Source: Takashimella koratensis (taxonomy: Eukaryota > Basidiomycota > Tremellomycetes > Trichosporonales > Tetragoniomycetaceae). Taken from it: a stretch of DNA of 64,000 bases. The DNA lies in NCBI GenBank assembly GCA_003116875.1, contig BCKT01000002.1, forward strand, positions 1,054,001 through 1,118,000, written 5' to 3'. The number at the start of each line of letters is the position of its first letter. The stretch's first letter is position 1. Positions 11,777 through 23,553 of the stretch are shown piece after piece. The translations under genes and the position numbers were made by a program. A model generated the notes under the pieces. It did not search any database. It was not told the origin of the DNA and saw only the letters and a list, made by a program, of their open reading frames with translations.

Positions 11777-14700
11777 ATGAGTTTCTTCTCTCGCTTCCGC
11801 ACCAAAGCGAAAGATCCCGCGCCTGGCATTGACGTCGACGAGAACGAGAAAACAATTTATGACGATGAAGTCGATCCTGGGGTCCCTGTTCTCACCGCCG
11901 AGACGACCACCGCCAGGAGCACCGAAGCTCTCGACCTCATGGCCGACATGCTCTATCGAACATGCTGGAGCAACGGCTGGGTGCAACCTTCTGTCCCCTC
12001 TGAGGACTGGAGTGACGAAGTCATCACAGGCGTCGTCATCCGATCGCAGTACGGCGCTGTTCGTTCGGCTCCAAGCAATCATGTCGGTTTTACCGCTTTC
12101 GAAAATGCTTTCACCAGCATGAACTCCCGCGTCGCCATCAAGATGCACTCCAAGGCGGTAGACATTGTCTTCCGTAATTATCTGTAAGTCCAGGGGTTCA
12201 AACACTCGGCTGACGATCTCTCCGTTGGGGAACACAGTGATCTCGCCCCTGAGTTCAGCGAGCTTTTCATTGACGCCAACACTCGTATCCAGGTGCTCGA
12301 GACAGTCTCGGATCTTCAAACGGCTCGCAAAAATCAATACGCGGCCTTTATTCGCGACGAGGCTGCATTGTGTGTCTGGGCCGACGAGGTCTCCCAGATC
12401 ATCGTCATGACCGAACAGCTGGACCGAGCGCTCGTCAACTTTGTCTGGGAGGTCGAGTCCGGTGTTGGAGCACGTACAGCATCGTCTGGAAGGAGGGAGT
12501 CCGTGGAGAAGCTTGTAGCCTCCGGAAGGGCTGGTGCCGGAAATAATAGCCTTCCTGCCGACCTTGAGGATCCAGCTCGCGCTCGAACCTTGGCATCCAG
12601 AGCGTCAAGGCCCCGGGTATACATTACAAGTATCACCAGTGGAGGTGCGGTCGCTCTCGCTTTGTTTCTCACTGGTCTTGGGTTCAATAGTTTGATCACT
12701 CGCTACGCCTTGGACGGGGATACCACCCGGTTCGCCCTCATCGTCGTCTTGATCTTGGAGATTCCCATCATTGCGTTCCCGTGCACAGTCTTAGTTGGCA
12801 ACCTCGTAGGTGTCCCCTCTTTCTCCACAGTCTTGCCATCATTGCAGGGGAAAAGGTCATTCTTTCGTGACAAGAAAAGTGGCTCATTGCTAAACTATGC
12901 GCGTAGATTCAGCTGTTCGGACCGATATCCCAGTTCAATCGAAACTCGATGAGCTATAGCGCTATTCGCCCGGTCCGCACCCCGGAGGCTACCCTATCTT
13001 CCATCACAGTTCAAATGCCAGTTTACAAGGAGGACTTGGAAGAGGTCATCAAACCCACGATCGAAAGCCTTAAGACGGCGATGAGGACTTACGAGCGTCA
13101 GGGAGGACTAGTCAATGTGATAGTGTGCGATGACGGCCTCCAGCTTCAGGATGAGGAAGAGCAAAAGCGAAAAACCGACTTTTACAAAATGAACAACCTG
13201 GCTTACGTCGCTCGACCGCCTCACGGCAAAGACGGGTTCCTAAGGCGGGGTCGATTCAAAAAGGCCGGCAACTTAAATTTTTGCAACGCCCTCTCGTGGA
13301 AAATCGAGGACATCATGGAGGAGCTTCGAGCGGAGGCATTGACAGAGCGTGGACTCGACATGTCACAATGGTCGGAACGCGACGAGAACTCGATCTATGA
13401 CATTGCCATGCAACGCGCCATTGAGTCGTCGAACGGCCAAGCATGGGCATCCGGAGATGTTCGCATTGGCGAAGTGCTCTTGCTCATCGACTCTGACACC
13501 CGAGTCCCCGAAGATTGCTTCATGGATGCGTCGATGGAAATGCTGCATTCTCCTGAAGTCGCCATCATTCAACACGAATCGGGAGTGATGCAAGTCGCTC
13601 ATCACTTTTTCGAGAACGCCATCGCTTTCTTTACTCGACTTCTCCAGCTTGCCATCTCTTTCAACGTCTCCAATGGTGACGTTGCCCCCTTTGTCGGACA
13701 TAACGCTTTCCTCCGCTGGTCTGCTTTACAGGAATGCGCTGTCATCGATGACTACGATGGCCAACCTCGCATCTGGTGAGGGTTTGTCGAAAGGATCTCG
13801 GATGAATAACTGACTGCTTCGTCAGGTCCGAGAACCACGTGTCAGAGGACTTCCAGGTCGCGCTCAAGCTTCAATCCAAAGGCTGGGTCTTGCGATGGGC
13901 GACGTACTCTGAGTATGGCTTTGAAGAGGGAGTTTCTCTTACTTGCAATGACGAGCGGGCTCGGTGGCAAAAGTACTCTTGGGGTTGCTCTGAGATCATT
14001 TTCAACCCCTTGAAATACTGGATCGAACGTGGGCCTTTCACCAAATTGTTCCTCACCTTCCTTTGGTCGCCGCTTCCTATGGCGTCGAAATGGGGAATTG
14101 CTGGATACATCTTTTCTTATTATGCGATCGCCCTCGGATGGCTCGGGCCAATCATTGGCTTTTTTGTAATCGGTGTCTTTGGAATCAACGATTCGTTCTG
14201 TGAGTAGTCTTTTGAGACCAGGAAACGTTTTGCTGAGTCTTCAACGCTAGACGTCAATGGTTGGGAGGTTTTCTTCATCTGTGTGTTGCTTTTCACCGGT
14301 TTGAGCAATATCTCGTTCTGCGTGCTTCGCTATCGTCTCAAAATCGAGGGCGCCGGCAAGCAGATGTGGGAGGAGTTCAAATGGATCCGTAAGCCCGTCC
14401 CCATCTCCATCTCATGAACGCACATACCGAAATAAGTCAAGCTGAACTTGAGATCAGCTTTCTTCGCCGTGTTCTTTGCCGGCCTGTCATTCTCTGTCAG
14501 CACATCGCTGGTGCTTCACCTGTTCAGCTACGACATGAGGCAAGTTTCGGTCAGACCCATGGCGCAAAGCTGACAGATTACAGTTGGACGTCGACCTCCA
14601 AATCGGTTGAGAAATCAAACTTCTTCCGTCAACTGCCTATCATCTTCCGAGTTTACTGGGTGCAAATCACTCTATCCATCGTCATGCTGGTGAGTCTTCT

Positions 14701-15000
14701 TGAGGAACATCGTCACGCTTACCCTTTCCAGGCCGGCTTGATTGTCTCCACCAGTCAAGTCGTCCCGGTCAACTACCGAGTGTCAAATTTCGAGGCGATC
14801 CTGCCCATGGCGTGGGGCTTTGCCTCTCGTAAGGCTCAGATGCTAGAGTACTATGAGGATGCTGACATACAACCAGACCTTATCTGGCCCTTCGCTTTGA
14901 ACCCGTTCTTCTTGACGTTCACAGTAAGTCGTCGGTCTTGCTGTGCTTTTCTCCCAGCGAAAGAGTACTATCTTCGGCTGATCACCTCATCCAGTTCTGA
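11777..15000 (+). CDS. GT2-family membrane glycan synthase, copy B
   Basis: Ten exons: 11777-12183, 12238-12805, 12907-13775, 13826-14199, 14251-14388, 14458-14539, 14584-14689, 14732-14828, 14877-14923, 14995-15000; 897 aa. Internal exons of 869, 374, 138, 82 and 106 nt match copy A exactly. Catalytic signatures are CDDG, DSDTR, SEDF and ERARWQKY, all intact. It lacks the copy A intron at 5751-5814 but has an extra one (14829-14876) inside the exon equivalent to 7840-7983. The intron 14540-14583 appears to use a GC donor (ATGAG|GCAAGT). The last 6-nt exon again encodes Phe-stop, giving a shared TFTF C-terminus. Presumed membrane-embedded synthase of a beta-linked polysaccharide; product unknown. 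Divergent partner of GH16-B. Confidence 0.9.
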
Positions 15001-15538
15001 GAATTCGAAATGTTATCCAGACTGCAAAAAACATAATTGATTGCTCAGAATATAAAGAGAGAATGCCATTCTGTTGAAATGGAATGAGATGCTGAAGGGG
15101 CTCAAGAGTGACATCCTTCTTGATGTGTACTAATCGTAAATACTTGACGAAGGTTTGACGGCACTACGAGATTGAGACTACCACCTGTCTCCGCGCCCTC
15201 ACATTTTGATGACGTTGAGCCTTGAACATCGGACCTGAGGGAAGATCTGACCTGCCGGGTAAAACCAAAGGCAAGGCCCGGTAGCGACAGAAGGGCATCC
15301 AGCTCTGTCTATGGCCAGAGAAGCAGTAAGATGTGAAGCAGTAAGATGTCCGTGCTCTTGTGCGTGGCACCGTTTTCCTCTTTGTCGCGTCACCGTGCAG
15401 AATCGCACTAAATCGATAGGTTATTTACATTTTCTTGTCTCTTTCCCCTTGGTACTGTATGTACATTGGATACAGGGTGTGAAAGGCTCTTATCATTTCG
15501 TGGGCGGTCTACTGCAATGCTTTATGTTCATGGAGTGG
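15001..15538. other. Convergent intergenic stretch
   Basis: About 540 bp between the GT2-B stop and the stop of the disordered protein gene. It contains a perfect 15-bp tandem duplication (15320-15349) and nothing else I can support. Confidence 0.4.
15320..15349 (+). repeat. 15-bp tandem repeat, two copies
   Basis: The unit GAAGCAGTAAGATGT occurs twice head to tail without mismatch. Likely 3' UTR slippage. Confidence 0.7.
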
Positions 15539-18500
15539 TTATCGCATCCCGAGCCGACGTGGAGCTCCAGTCATCTCGTCCGAGATGTCCGACAGACTAG
15601 GCACCGCGTTGTGGATATGTTGAGTAAACCGATCGGCTATCGAATCCGCACGCTGCGAGGGGTTCTTGAATGCTAGGACAGCAAGAAGAAGGATATCAGT
15701 CAAAGTTCAGGTGGACAACGAAGGTACTGTCAGACGTACGAGAGTAGACCGACTTGGATCGAGACAGCGTGGGTCGTGCATACGTCGCGGAGGAGGATTG
15801 GCTTGTGTTGCGATTGGTGAAAGGCAAGGACGGCTGGCTGGTGGTTCTCTGAGAACGAGTTCTCGTAGGCGTCTGGGCCATGGAGGTTACCTGTCTTTCC
15901 GAGTTGGGTGGGTCGGCGACCATTTGGCGAGTGTTGTTGGAGTGCACAACTGGTTCAGCAGTCGTGTGAGACTGGGTACTTTTCGATGGAATCGTCTTGC
16001 TGTGTGGAATCTGTGTTGCCCGGACTCGATTTTCGGCGAGTTGTTTCGAAGCGGTATTCACATGATTCACCGTGTTTTCGGGGTCGGTCGCTCGTTGTCT
16101 GGCGGCCTGTTTGTCGACACCTTCACCTTCCATACCACTTCCTGGGCGTTTGGTTATCGGCTCTTGTCCATCGTCGTTGGTCCCTTGCTGGTCGGCATCC
16201 CGCCTCTCCGTTACCTGCTGTCGGCGCTCTACGAGCCTCTGTTTCCTTTCCTCCAGTTTCTGCTCACGTCGCCCCTTCACCACTCCTGCACCTGAGGCTT
16301 CAGCTTGGGCGAGCAATAGGTTGGTCAACTGATCCCCTGACAAGGTCTTGGGGGCTGTTGGGACCGTAGCTGCAGGTCCAGGACGAGCGGCAGGATTCGT
16401 CAGTGTCTGGGACGCTGCGGCTTCGATCTGGCTTGACGAGGGAAGACGGGAAGGAAGTTGAGTTGTCTCGAAGACCTTGCTCGTCGGGTGGACTTGAGTC
16501 GGGACAGGCAAGCCAGGAGGAGATGGGAAGACCCTTCGTTTTGGCGCTTGACTGGGTGCAGGCATCCGCGGTGGGACGAGAATGGCCATTTCGTGCACCG
16601 TGGAGTCATCTCCGAGGTCCACCCAGTCCTGTTCGGCGGCTTGGCTCGCTGGGTTAATGGGGTCGAAAGCATCTTCCCTCGATATCGCCGCCGGCCTGGG
16701 GCGGTTGCACCGTGCCGGGGACGAGTACTCGCTTTCCGAGGTTGCCGGCTGGTTATGGGTGCGGATTTGCCTCCTCGGGTCCTGACGAGTGAAGGGGAGC
16801 TGCGGGAATGCCGAAGGTGCGTTCACGTTTCGACCGTGAGCAAGTCGCGTGGCTGCGAGTGGGATATACCTGCGAGTTTGGCGCGCGGGAGCCTGGGATG
16901 TCGGAGCGGCGGAAGGAGTGAAGACCAAAAGCTCCTCGCTGGGGGCCCGAGCGTCGTTGACGTGCATCGCAAGGACGTTCTGTCGGTTCGCCTTTCCCGT
17001 GTCCTGCCTCTGTCGTCTCTGGCGGACTGAGGTGTTTCGCTTGCTCGACTTCTTCACTGCTTTGAGAAGACGATGATCGGTAGCGAAGTAATCGGGTGAC
17101 GATGCATGCTGTTTGTACTCGGCGAGCGAGATGCGAGCGATAGGGGAAGTGCCCGGGACATAAGTGGGCGGTTGAGTCCAGAGGTCACGATGAGGTTGAG
17201 GGCGGTCGGCGTCAGCATTGAGTTTGGTGGACTTTTTGCGCCGAACTGGCATCCTGGCGTAGTTTCGGCCGTCGTCAAATCTGCAAGACATCAGCAACCG
17301 TCAGTAGGTGGCATGTGAGGAAAGATCAGCAAGAGTGTGGGTGTTAGGACATGGAAGGGGTCGCCGAGGTGACTGCGGATGTCAGAGAAGGGTGATGGTG
17401 AGGAGTGTCAGGCTAACCGTGAGAGAGGCGGTGGTTGAGTCGTCTGAGTAAATTCGAGTGGCTGAACAACTGAAAGGAGTTGAGCTCCATCCTCTGACTC
17501 GGGCTCTGGAGAGAACACGTCTCTCATATCGATACGCTCGCGACGCAGTTGATCTTGCCTCTGTCGCTTTAACTTTGCGACCCGCCTCGACCGGCGAAGG
17601 TCGGCAGTGGGAAGAGCGTTCTCTTGGTCGTTCTCTTTATCGTTATCTCGGCCACTTTCGTCTTCGCTGCTTTCATCAGTCTGGTCGCTTTGATGATGCC
17701 AACCGGTATTGGGGGCGTAAGCATCGGAGAGGCGGACGAGTTGCTTGGAGCGAGTTGACGGAGGGCTGTCGGGGCGGAACAATCCATCGACGTACGCTTG
17801 CGTCTGGTCGAGAGATGAAGCTCGGTGCTTGTCTTGGGACTGAAGAGGGAGTAAGTCGTCCCAGTCGATGTTCGAGTCAGCTGCAGGTGCAACCCAGTCC
17901 CTGTGCTCCCCAAGCCCGACTTGCGAATGGTCCGGGGTAAATGGTGGTCTGGGTCGGTTTGGCGCTGAGCGGTGAGTTCGCGGAACCCGGGACGAGTAGG
18001 TCTTCTCCTTGAATGTCGGTTGCTGGGGGCCATGTCGCTGGATAGGCTCGTCTTCCTCATGACCACGGACACGTTCAGGTGCCACACGCAGCCTGTGGTC
18101 CCCGTAGTTCCCATCGAGGTCGATAGCGATCATGATGTCTTCTTGGGGAAGACGGGGAGTAGCGAGCGGGGTATCGGGGTAGTCAACGGAGTCTGGCACT
18201 ACAGCAAGACTGGGTATGGGAGCTGCGCTCCATTGCGTGCTCGGGGACGCAGGCGTCGGTGGCCGTACCTTTGACTCACGCCTGCGGAGGCGTTTTAGGG
18301 TGGGAGTGGTGGCAGCCGGTGTGGAAGAGAGAGCCCGAATTGGTCGCTTCTTCGACGACGGCGTCTTTCGGCCACGGGAAATGGGCTGCGAAACGGGATC
18401 GATGTTATTCTGAGTGTTTGAGAAGAAAAGGGGATCTTCCCCTTGCGGAGGATGGTGAGATTCGACGAAGAAGTCCTGCTGGGGCTGGGAAGCCAGGGAT

Positions 18501-19251
18501 GAGTCAACGGCGCGAAGCTTCTGAGAAGCACGAGAAGCGGACGTAGCGTTGCTGACAACGTGACGACCGGGACCGGTGGACTGCTGTGAGAAAGCTTGTT
18601 CTTGATCGGTCTGGGTGACAGAGGCAGCGAGATCATGGCCCGGAGCGTCTCCGATCTCTGCGTCGCGTTTGTAAGCAGGAATTGCATCAGCTTTGAGGAT
18701 GTATGTGATGATGCAGCAGGCTCACTGGTGTCAAAGGGGATCTGCGACGAAGGGAGAGGTTGCGATGGGACCGAGATCCACCTCCCATCATCGTCCCAGT
18801 GTCCATACTCTGGAAGCTTCATCATCTTCTGCCTGATCTCTTCCATCTCCTCTTCGCGTTGCTTGCGCTTCGCAGCCTCCCGGTTGGCCATGATCTGTTC
18901 GTCTACGCCCTCTCGCTGCCGGAGCTCATACTCCCATGGCTTCTCGCCCGGAAGTGGATGCAAGCGGGGTGCCTTCTTTGCTCGTCTCCGGGACGGACCA
19001 GAGACGGTGGGCTGGTTGGTGGCAATGGACATCGGGGCAGCAGGGCGGGGCGGGACAATCTTCTTGCGCCCCTTGGAGACCTGGAGTGAGAGAGTGTGAG
19101 AGAGTGATTGAGACAAAGGTCAGGGTACGAGTGAGGAGAGGTAGGAAAAAGTGAATGAGAAGGTGAGAGGGTCAGTGGAAGCGGTAGTCAGTAGCGCGGA
19201 AGGCGGGGTGATCAGGGGAAGGTCGCTCACCGAGGACGGGGTTCGTGGCAT
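15539..19251 (-). CDS. Large disordered, probably nuclear protein, unknown function
   Basis: Five exons: 19251-19231, 19080-18726, 18657-17418, 17280-15740, 15672-15539; phases close, 1,096 aa. Exon 1 encodes only MPRTPSS. An N-terminal conserved-looking segment (about residues 40-115) has KPWEYELRQREG, a charged coiled-coil-prone stretch of Arg/Glu/Lys, and YGHWDDDGRW. Beyond this the protein is dominated by Pro, Ser, Gln and charged residues with several basic clusters (TLKRLRRRESK; RRSRRVAKLKRQRQ) that look like nuclear localisation signals. A second denser block near FDDGRNYARMPVRRKKS lies after the third intron. I recognise no domain. The donor at 17417 (gttagc) is weak but joins two long in-frame coding blocks. 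Divergent from NEDD8. Confidence 0.7.
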
Positions 19252-19568
19252 ATTGTAACTAGGAAACCGAGAGCGGGGAGGGAGGGAGGGAGGATGGGAG
19301 TGGGTGGCTGCTGCTGCTTGTGTTGAGGAGGGGATAGGGATGATTGTGAGTGGGATGGGGCGAGGTGGGAGTGAGAGATGAGGAAGAAAGAACAAGGAGG
19401 AAGAGGAGCAAGGAAGGAAGGTCGTTGCTGGGTGGGATTTTGCCACTCGGCCTCGGTGGTCCACCTCCACCTCTCCACCTAGAATTCCATCCTCATCTTG
19501 TCATCACTTCATCCCCCTTCCTCATCCCCCTCGACCGTCCATCGCTACTCACCACAGCACACTCCACC
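19252..19568. promoter_or_regulatory. Bidirectional promoter, disordered protein / NEDD8
   Basis: 317 bp between divergent start codons, strongly purine-rich on the plus strand in its first half and pyrimidine-rich near the NEDD8 ATG. No TATA box is evident. Confidence 0.45.
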
Positions 19569-20244
19569 ATGATCATCAAAGTCCGAGTAAGCTCAGCTGT
19601 GCTCCCGCCTCCTCCTTCGACCCAGCTGACCAATTGCAGACGTTGACAGGCAAAGAGGTTGGTAATCTCCATCTACTCCTCGTCGAACCTTGCTTCCTTC
19701 TCAATCCGCTTTGTCCCTACTCTTCTATAGCCAAGCTCATCCCTACGTGTTCACCGCTGACCCTTCAAGGTCGAAATCGACGTTCAGCCCGAGTGGACCG
19801 TGAGTTGGCATCAAGCTGCTGTCGAGCTATCCTACCTCGATTCATCCCCTTTCTGCACTCCTGGGTTTACAACTTGATGGATGCTGATGACATGCCCATT
19901 CAATCGCAGATCACCAAGGTCAAGGAGAAGGTTGATGAGAAGGCCGGTATCCCGCCCGCGCAGCAGCGACTCATCTTCGGTGGCAAGGCCATGTAAGTGG
20001 TCTCCCTGCCTACTCCATCCCCTTTCCCCCCTTACCCCATTCCCAGGCTGTCCATCCAACCTTATCCAAAGCATCGCTTGATCTCCACCACACCCTCGCT
20101 CACCTGCCCGTCTGGTCCTCGTTGGCATCTACTGACACCGCCGCGAACCTCTGTAGGGCCGACGAAAAGCGCATCGAGGAGTACAAGATTACCGCTGGAG
20201 CCGCCATCCACCTCGTCCTCGCCCTTCGCGGCGGTCGTCAATGA
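19569..20244 (+). CDS. RUB1: NEDD8/RUB1 ubiquitin-like modifier
   Basis: Five short exons: 19569-19586, 19640-19657, 19770-19799, 19910-19992, 20157-20244; 78 aa. The protein begins MIIKVRTLTGKE, has the ubiquitin fold signature GIPPAQQRLIFGGK and ends HLVLALRGGRQ. Ala at position 72 (LALRGG) instead of ubiquitin's Arg marks NEDD8/RUB1; the RQ tail after Gly-Gly must be removed by a C-terminal hydrolase before activation. NEDD8 is conjugated by the Uba3-Ula1 and Ubc12 cascade to cullins, activating cullin-RING ubiquitin ligases. Three of the five exons are 30 nt or shorter, so single-frame gene prediction would miss the N-terminus. Confidence 0.97.
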
Positions 20245-20791
20245 GCCTCAGCACCGGCCGCGTTGGTCCCCTGAAGCGGGTTTCTCCTCTCTCTATGGCG
20301 GATTCTGGGTCTCAAAGGATTTCGCGGCGTGCACGACGCGTTTGATCGACGGAGCCTCGGGTCGTGTGGGTGGGTGGAGGGCAGGGATTTCGGCGGAAGG
20401 AGAGTGCATGGACCAGGTATAGGGAGTTGTAGTGGTTATGAGATGTAGGCGAGGAGAAGAGGAGGACGAGGTACAGCCATAGAAGGCATGCATCGGTCTT
20501 TGTCATTCTCTACAATGTGTTTTAGGCTCGCTCATTACATCTTCGGCACCACCGGACGAGCATCGCCCGTGTGCTGTACCGGTTGGCTCCGAGTCGATAA
20601 CCCACGACCTCGTCTTCGCCCAAAATTTCGGATCCACCTCTTACATCACATCTCACCTTTCCTTCCCACCACCGTCCATCCTATACTTTTCCTCTTCCCC
20701 TCATGTCTCGATAACGCCGTTCCCTGCCCGCTTCGCCTCCACACTCTTTTGCTCGGCTGTGTCATCTTCAGCTCTTATCTCTCGACTCTGA
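20245..20791. other. Intergenic, NEDD8 3' to ARG2 5'
   Basis: About 550 bp between head-to-tail genes. CT-rich toward the acetylglutamate synthase start. No canonical TGACTC (Gcn4/CPC1) element noticed. Confidence 0.4.
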
Positions 20792-22895
20792 ATGAGCTCG
20801 TTCGCTCGCGTGAGGTCCGTGTGGGCCCGCGCTGGCCCCACCGCGCTACCCTCGCGCAGGACGCCAGGTCTCGTCTCCTCCGCCCCTCGCCTTGCAGTTG
20901 CGCGAGGATCCGATGCTGTTGGAATTCGATGGAAGCATGACTCGCCTATCCTTGACGATGTCGCAGGGGACACGGTAAGCACAGCAGCGCTCCTTATCGT
21001 CCTACCCGGCTTCCGCCTCCACCCATTGCTTCACGGTCACACGAAGCTCTGAGGCTGGGTTATGAAGTCCTCTCCTCTCAAGGTCTTTGCTGACCTGTTC
21101 AATTCAGGACTTCATCCTATCCATCTTACAAGCGTCGCCCTCCGTCCGCGACTCTCGGGGCTACATGGCTTCTTTCGCTCCCTCCAAACCCACACCCCTA
21201 ACTCTCCCCACCGACGCCTCTAAACCGCCTACGCCCACCTCTCCACCTCTTCCCAACCCCCTCGTCACCTCCTTGCTCAACCCGACCGTCCGGCGTCCCG
21301 CGCTCGTCAAGATCCAAGGTCCATTCACCGACACCCAACTCTCCTCGATCGCCCGGGGCTTGTCACATCTGCAAAAATTAGGCCTGGTCCCTGTCATTGT
21401 TGTTGATCGAGACGACATCCCTCCGTTCGAGTCTAGCGATCCCGCGGCCGCGCACGCGCACAGGACCATGGTACTCCGTGACGTTGAGAGGGTCGTGTAC
21501 TACCTCACCCGCGCAAGGACGCCAGCCCGACCAGTGTTGGCTACGGTCGCGAGGATAGAGGGCGACGGGTCGGGGCCAGGAGGGATTGGGGAGTTGTATA
21601 TCGAGCCAGAAGGGCTGGATCATGTGCGCAGGGCAGTAAGGGAAGGGGAGATCCCGGTGTTAACTCCCGTCGCGCTCGACCAAGGATGCAAGTCTCGGCG
21701 GATCAATGCGGACCCTGTGCTTGCCAAGCTCGCCGAAGCCATGGCCGCGACGCATGTCGAGCCGTCGCAACACCCTCTTCCGCCGTCCGAGTCGCTGGGC
21801 GCATCTACAGCTACGTCGTCATCACCTCTTCCACCGCCATCAACCTCTTCCACCGATTCAGCCCCTTCCCCTGGGGACACTCCTACACCTAACCCCGACC
21901 CTGCGCTTTCCTTCGTCACAGACGTCGACCTCACCCCTCACCGCCTGCTGATCATCAACCGAGAAGGCGGTGTCCCATCCTACGCCCGCTCTGGCCTTCC
22001 TCACCTCTCTATCAACCTCGCCTCCGAGCTCGACTACATCAATCGAACCTTCCACCCACACTGGCGTGCGACGCATCCGACTTCGCTCTCCAGCCTCGCG
22101 TTGGCCGACGCATGCCTTAAACACATGCCTCGGGGCGCGTCTGCCTTGATCGTCTCTCACCGCTCTCCGGCCGCCCTTATCGCCAACCTCATCACCAACA
22201 AACCAGCCCACAGCGCGTCGTTGCCTCATGCTCTACTCACTCAGGCTGAGGGAAGGATCACGCGCGATACTCCGACACTTATCCGCCGGGGTTTGCCGGT
22301 CCGTGTCCTTCGAACGCTAGACGAAGTTGACCGCCCGAAACTCACTGCTTTACTCGAACGGTCGTTCCGCCGGAAACTCGACGAGAAGAACTACTATGCC
22401 CGCCTTGAACGCGATCTCGACTTTGTTATCGTGATCGGCGACTATGCGGGCGCGGCGCTATGCACGAACGAAGGCGCAACCACTGGTCAATCTATCTGCT
22501 ACCTTGACAAATTCGCCGTCCTCCCTGCACACCAAGGAGACGGGACTGTTGACTTTCTCTGGGTCGCACTCAGAGACGAGACCTATGGTCTCGGTCTACT
22601 TGACGCGTCTAACCCATCGATTGGCTCGTTGTCCGGTGTCGGGCGCGGAAGAGATCTGGTATGGAGGAGCCGAGCGGATAACCCAGTCAATAAGTGGTAC
22701 TTTGAACGAAGCAATGAGTCGCTCAAGAGTGAAGATGGAAGGTGGAAGATGTTCTGGTGTGATGCCGAACAGAGGGTCAGGGAGATCGCAAGGGATACAG
22801 GCGGGATCATGAGGGTCGTGGAACCGAGTGAAACGGGGAGACTGGCAGCGTGGGCACCGGTGATCGAGGGGATCCCCTCGGCCTGGGCAGATTAG
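20792..22895 (+). CDS. ARG2: N-acetylglutamate synthase, mitochondrial
   Basis: Catalyses acetyl-CoA plus glutamate to N-acetylglutamate, the first committed step of ornithine/arginine synthesis in the mitochondrial matrix. Two exons: 20792-20974 and 21108-22895; 656 aa. The N-terminal 45 residues are Arg/Ser/Ala-rich without acids, a typical matrix presequence. Residues about 60-430 follow the degenerate amino-acid-kinase region of fungal Arg2, interrupted by a Pro/Ser-rich stretch (nt 21760-21880). The C-terminal acetyltransferase (NAT) domain carries [20 protein letters not shown], the YLDKFAVLP strand, and [11 protein letters not shown] before the W-rich end. The absence of a complete kinase active site fits the fungal synthase rather than acetylglutamate kinase. 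It lies 3.4 kb from the argininosuccinate lyase gene. Confidence 0.93.
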
Positions 22896-23553
22896 AGAGG
22901 AGAGGACGAAGGGGAAGAGGGGAAGAAGTAACGCCGCGAGGGAGAGAAAAGTAAACGTTGTATGTCTTCCGTTCTCATTGCATTAATCAAATCCATCTCG
23001 AACGCAACGCCCAAACTAGAAAGATGCATTGAAACCTGTCCCCAAGAGCAACCAACGTCAAGGGGTAGTGGCAGCTTCGATCTACGCATGAACTCGGTAG
23101 GTTGCACTCCTAACACTCTCTCTGGTCTTCTTCCTCAATGCCGCTAAGCCTTCTCCTTGTCAAACGCTTCATCACTCGTCAGACCAGAGGCGAAAAAATC
23201 CACGGTCAACGGCGAATCGATTGTGAAGAGCTATGATACCTCGAGATGATTGCACTGGCTCCACTTTGCCAAACGGCCCTTTGTCTTGTAGATGCTTACG
23301 ACCTGTCACACTTTTACGGGGTGTTAGAGCAGAGGTAGAGTCGACAACAATCCACAGCTCCACTGACCGACGCGATCCTTTATCTCGTCGACATTGTTTT
23401 CAGACTCAGTCACACCCTGTGCACTGTACATATAACCCTGTCCCCTGTGTGACAACTGCCTACCGCCTACTTTCCCTCCTCTCCACATTTTCTACATCCC
23501 TCCCCATACTCGCACATCTTTTCCGTTCGCACCATTTTACCGGTGGATCCACA
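22896..23553. other. Intergenic stretch
   Basis: About 660 bp between head-to-tail genes. Nothing recognisable beyond a CT-rich leader (23450-23550) before the next start. Confidence 0.4.

Noticed and set aside
15666..17030. Plus-strand frames opposite the disordered protein gene
   Set aside because: They are antisense shadows of a gene whose exons join in phase over 3.3 kb of coding sequence.
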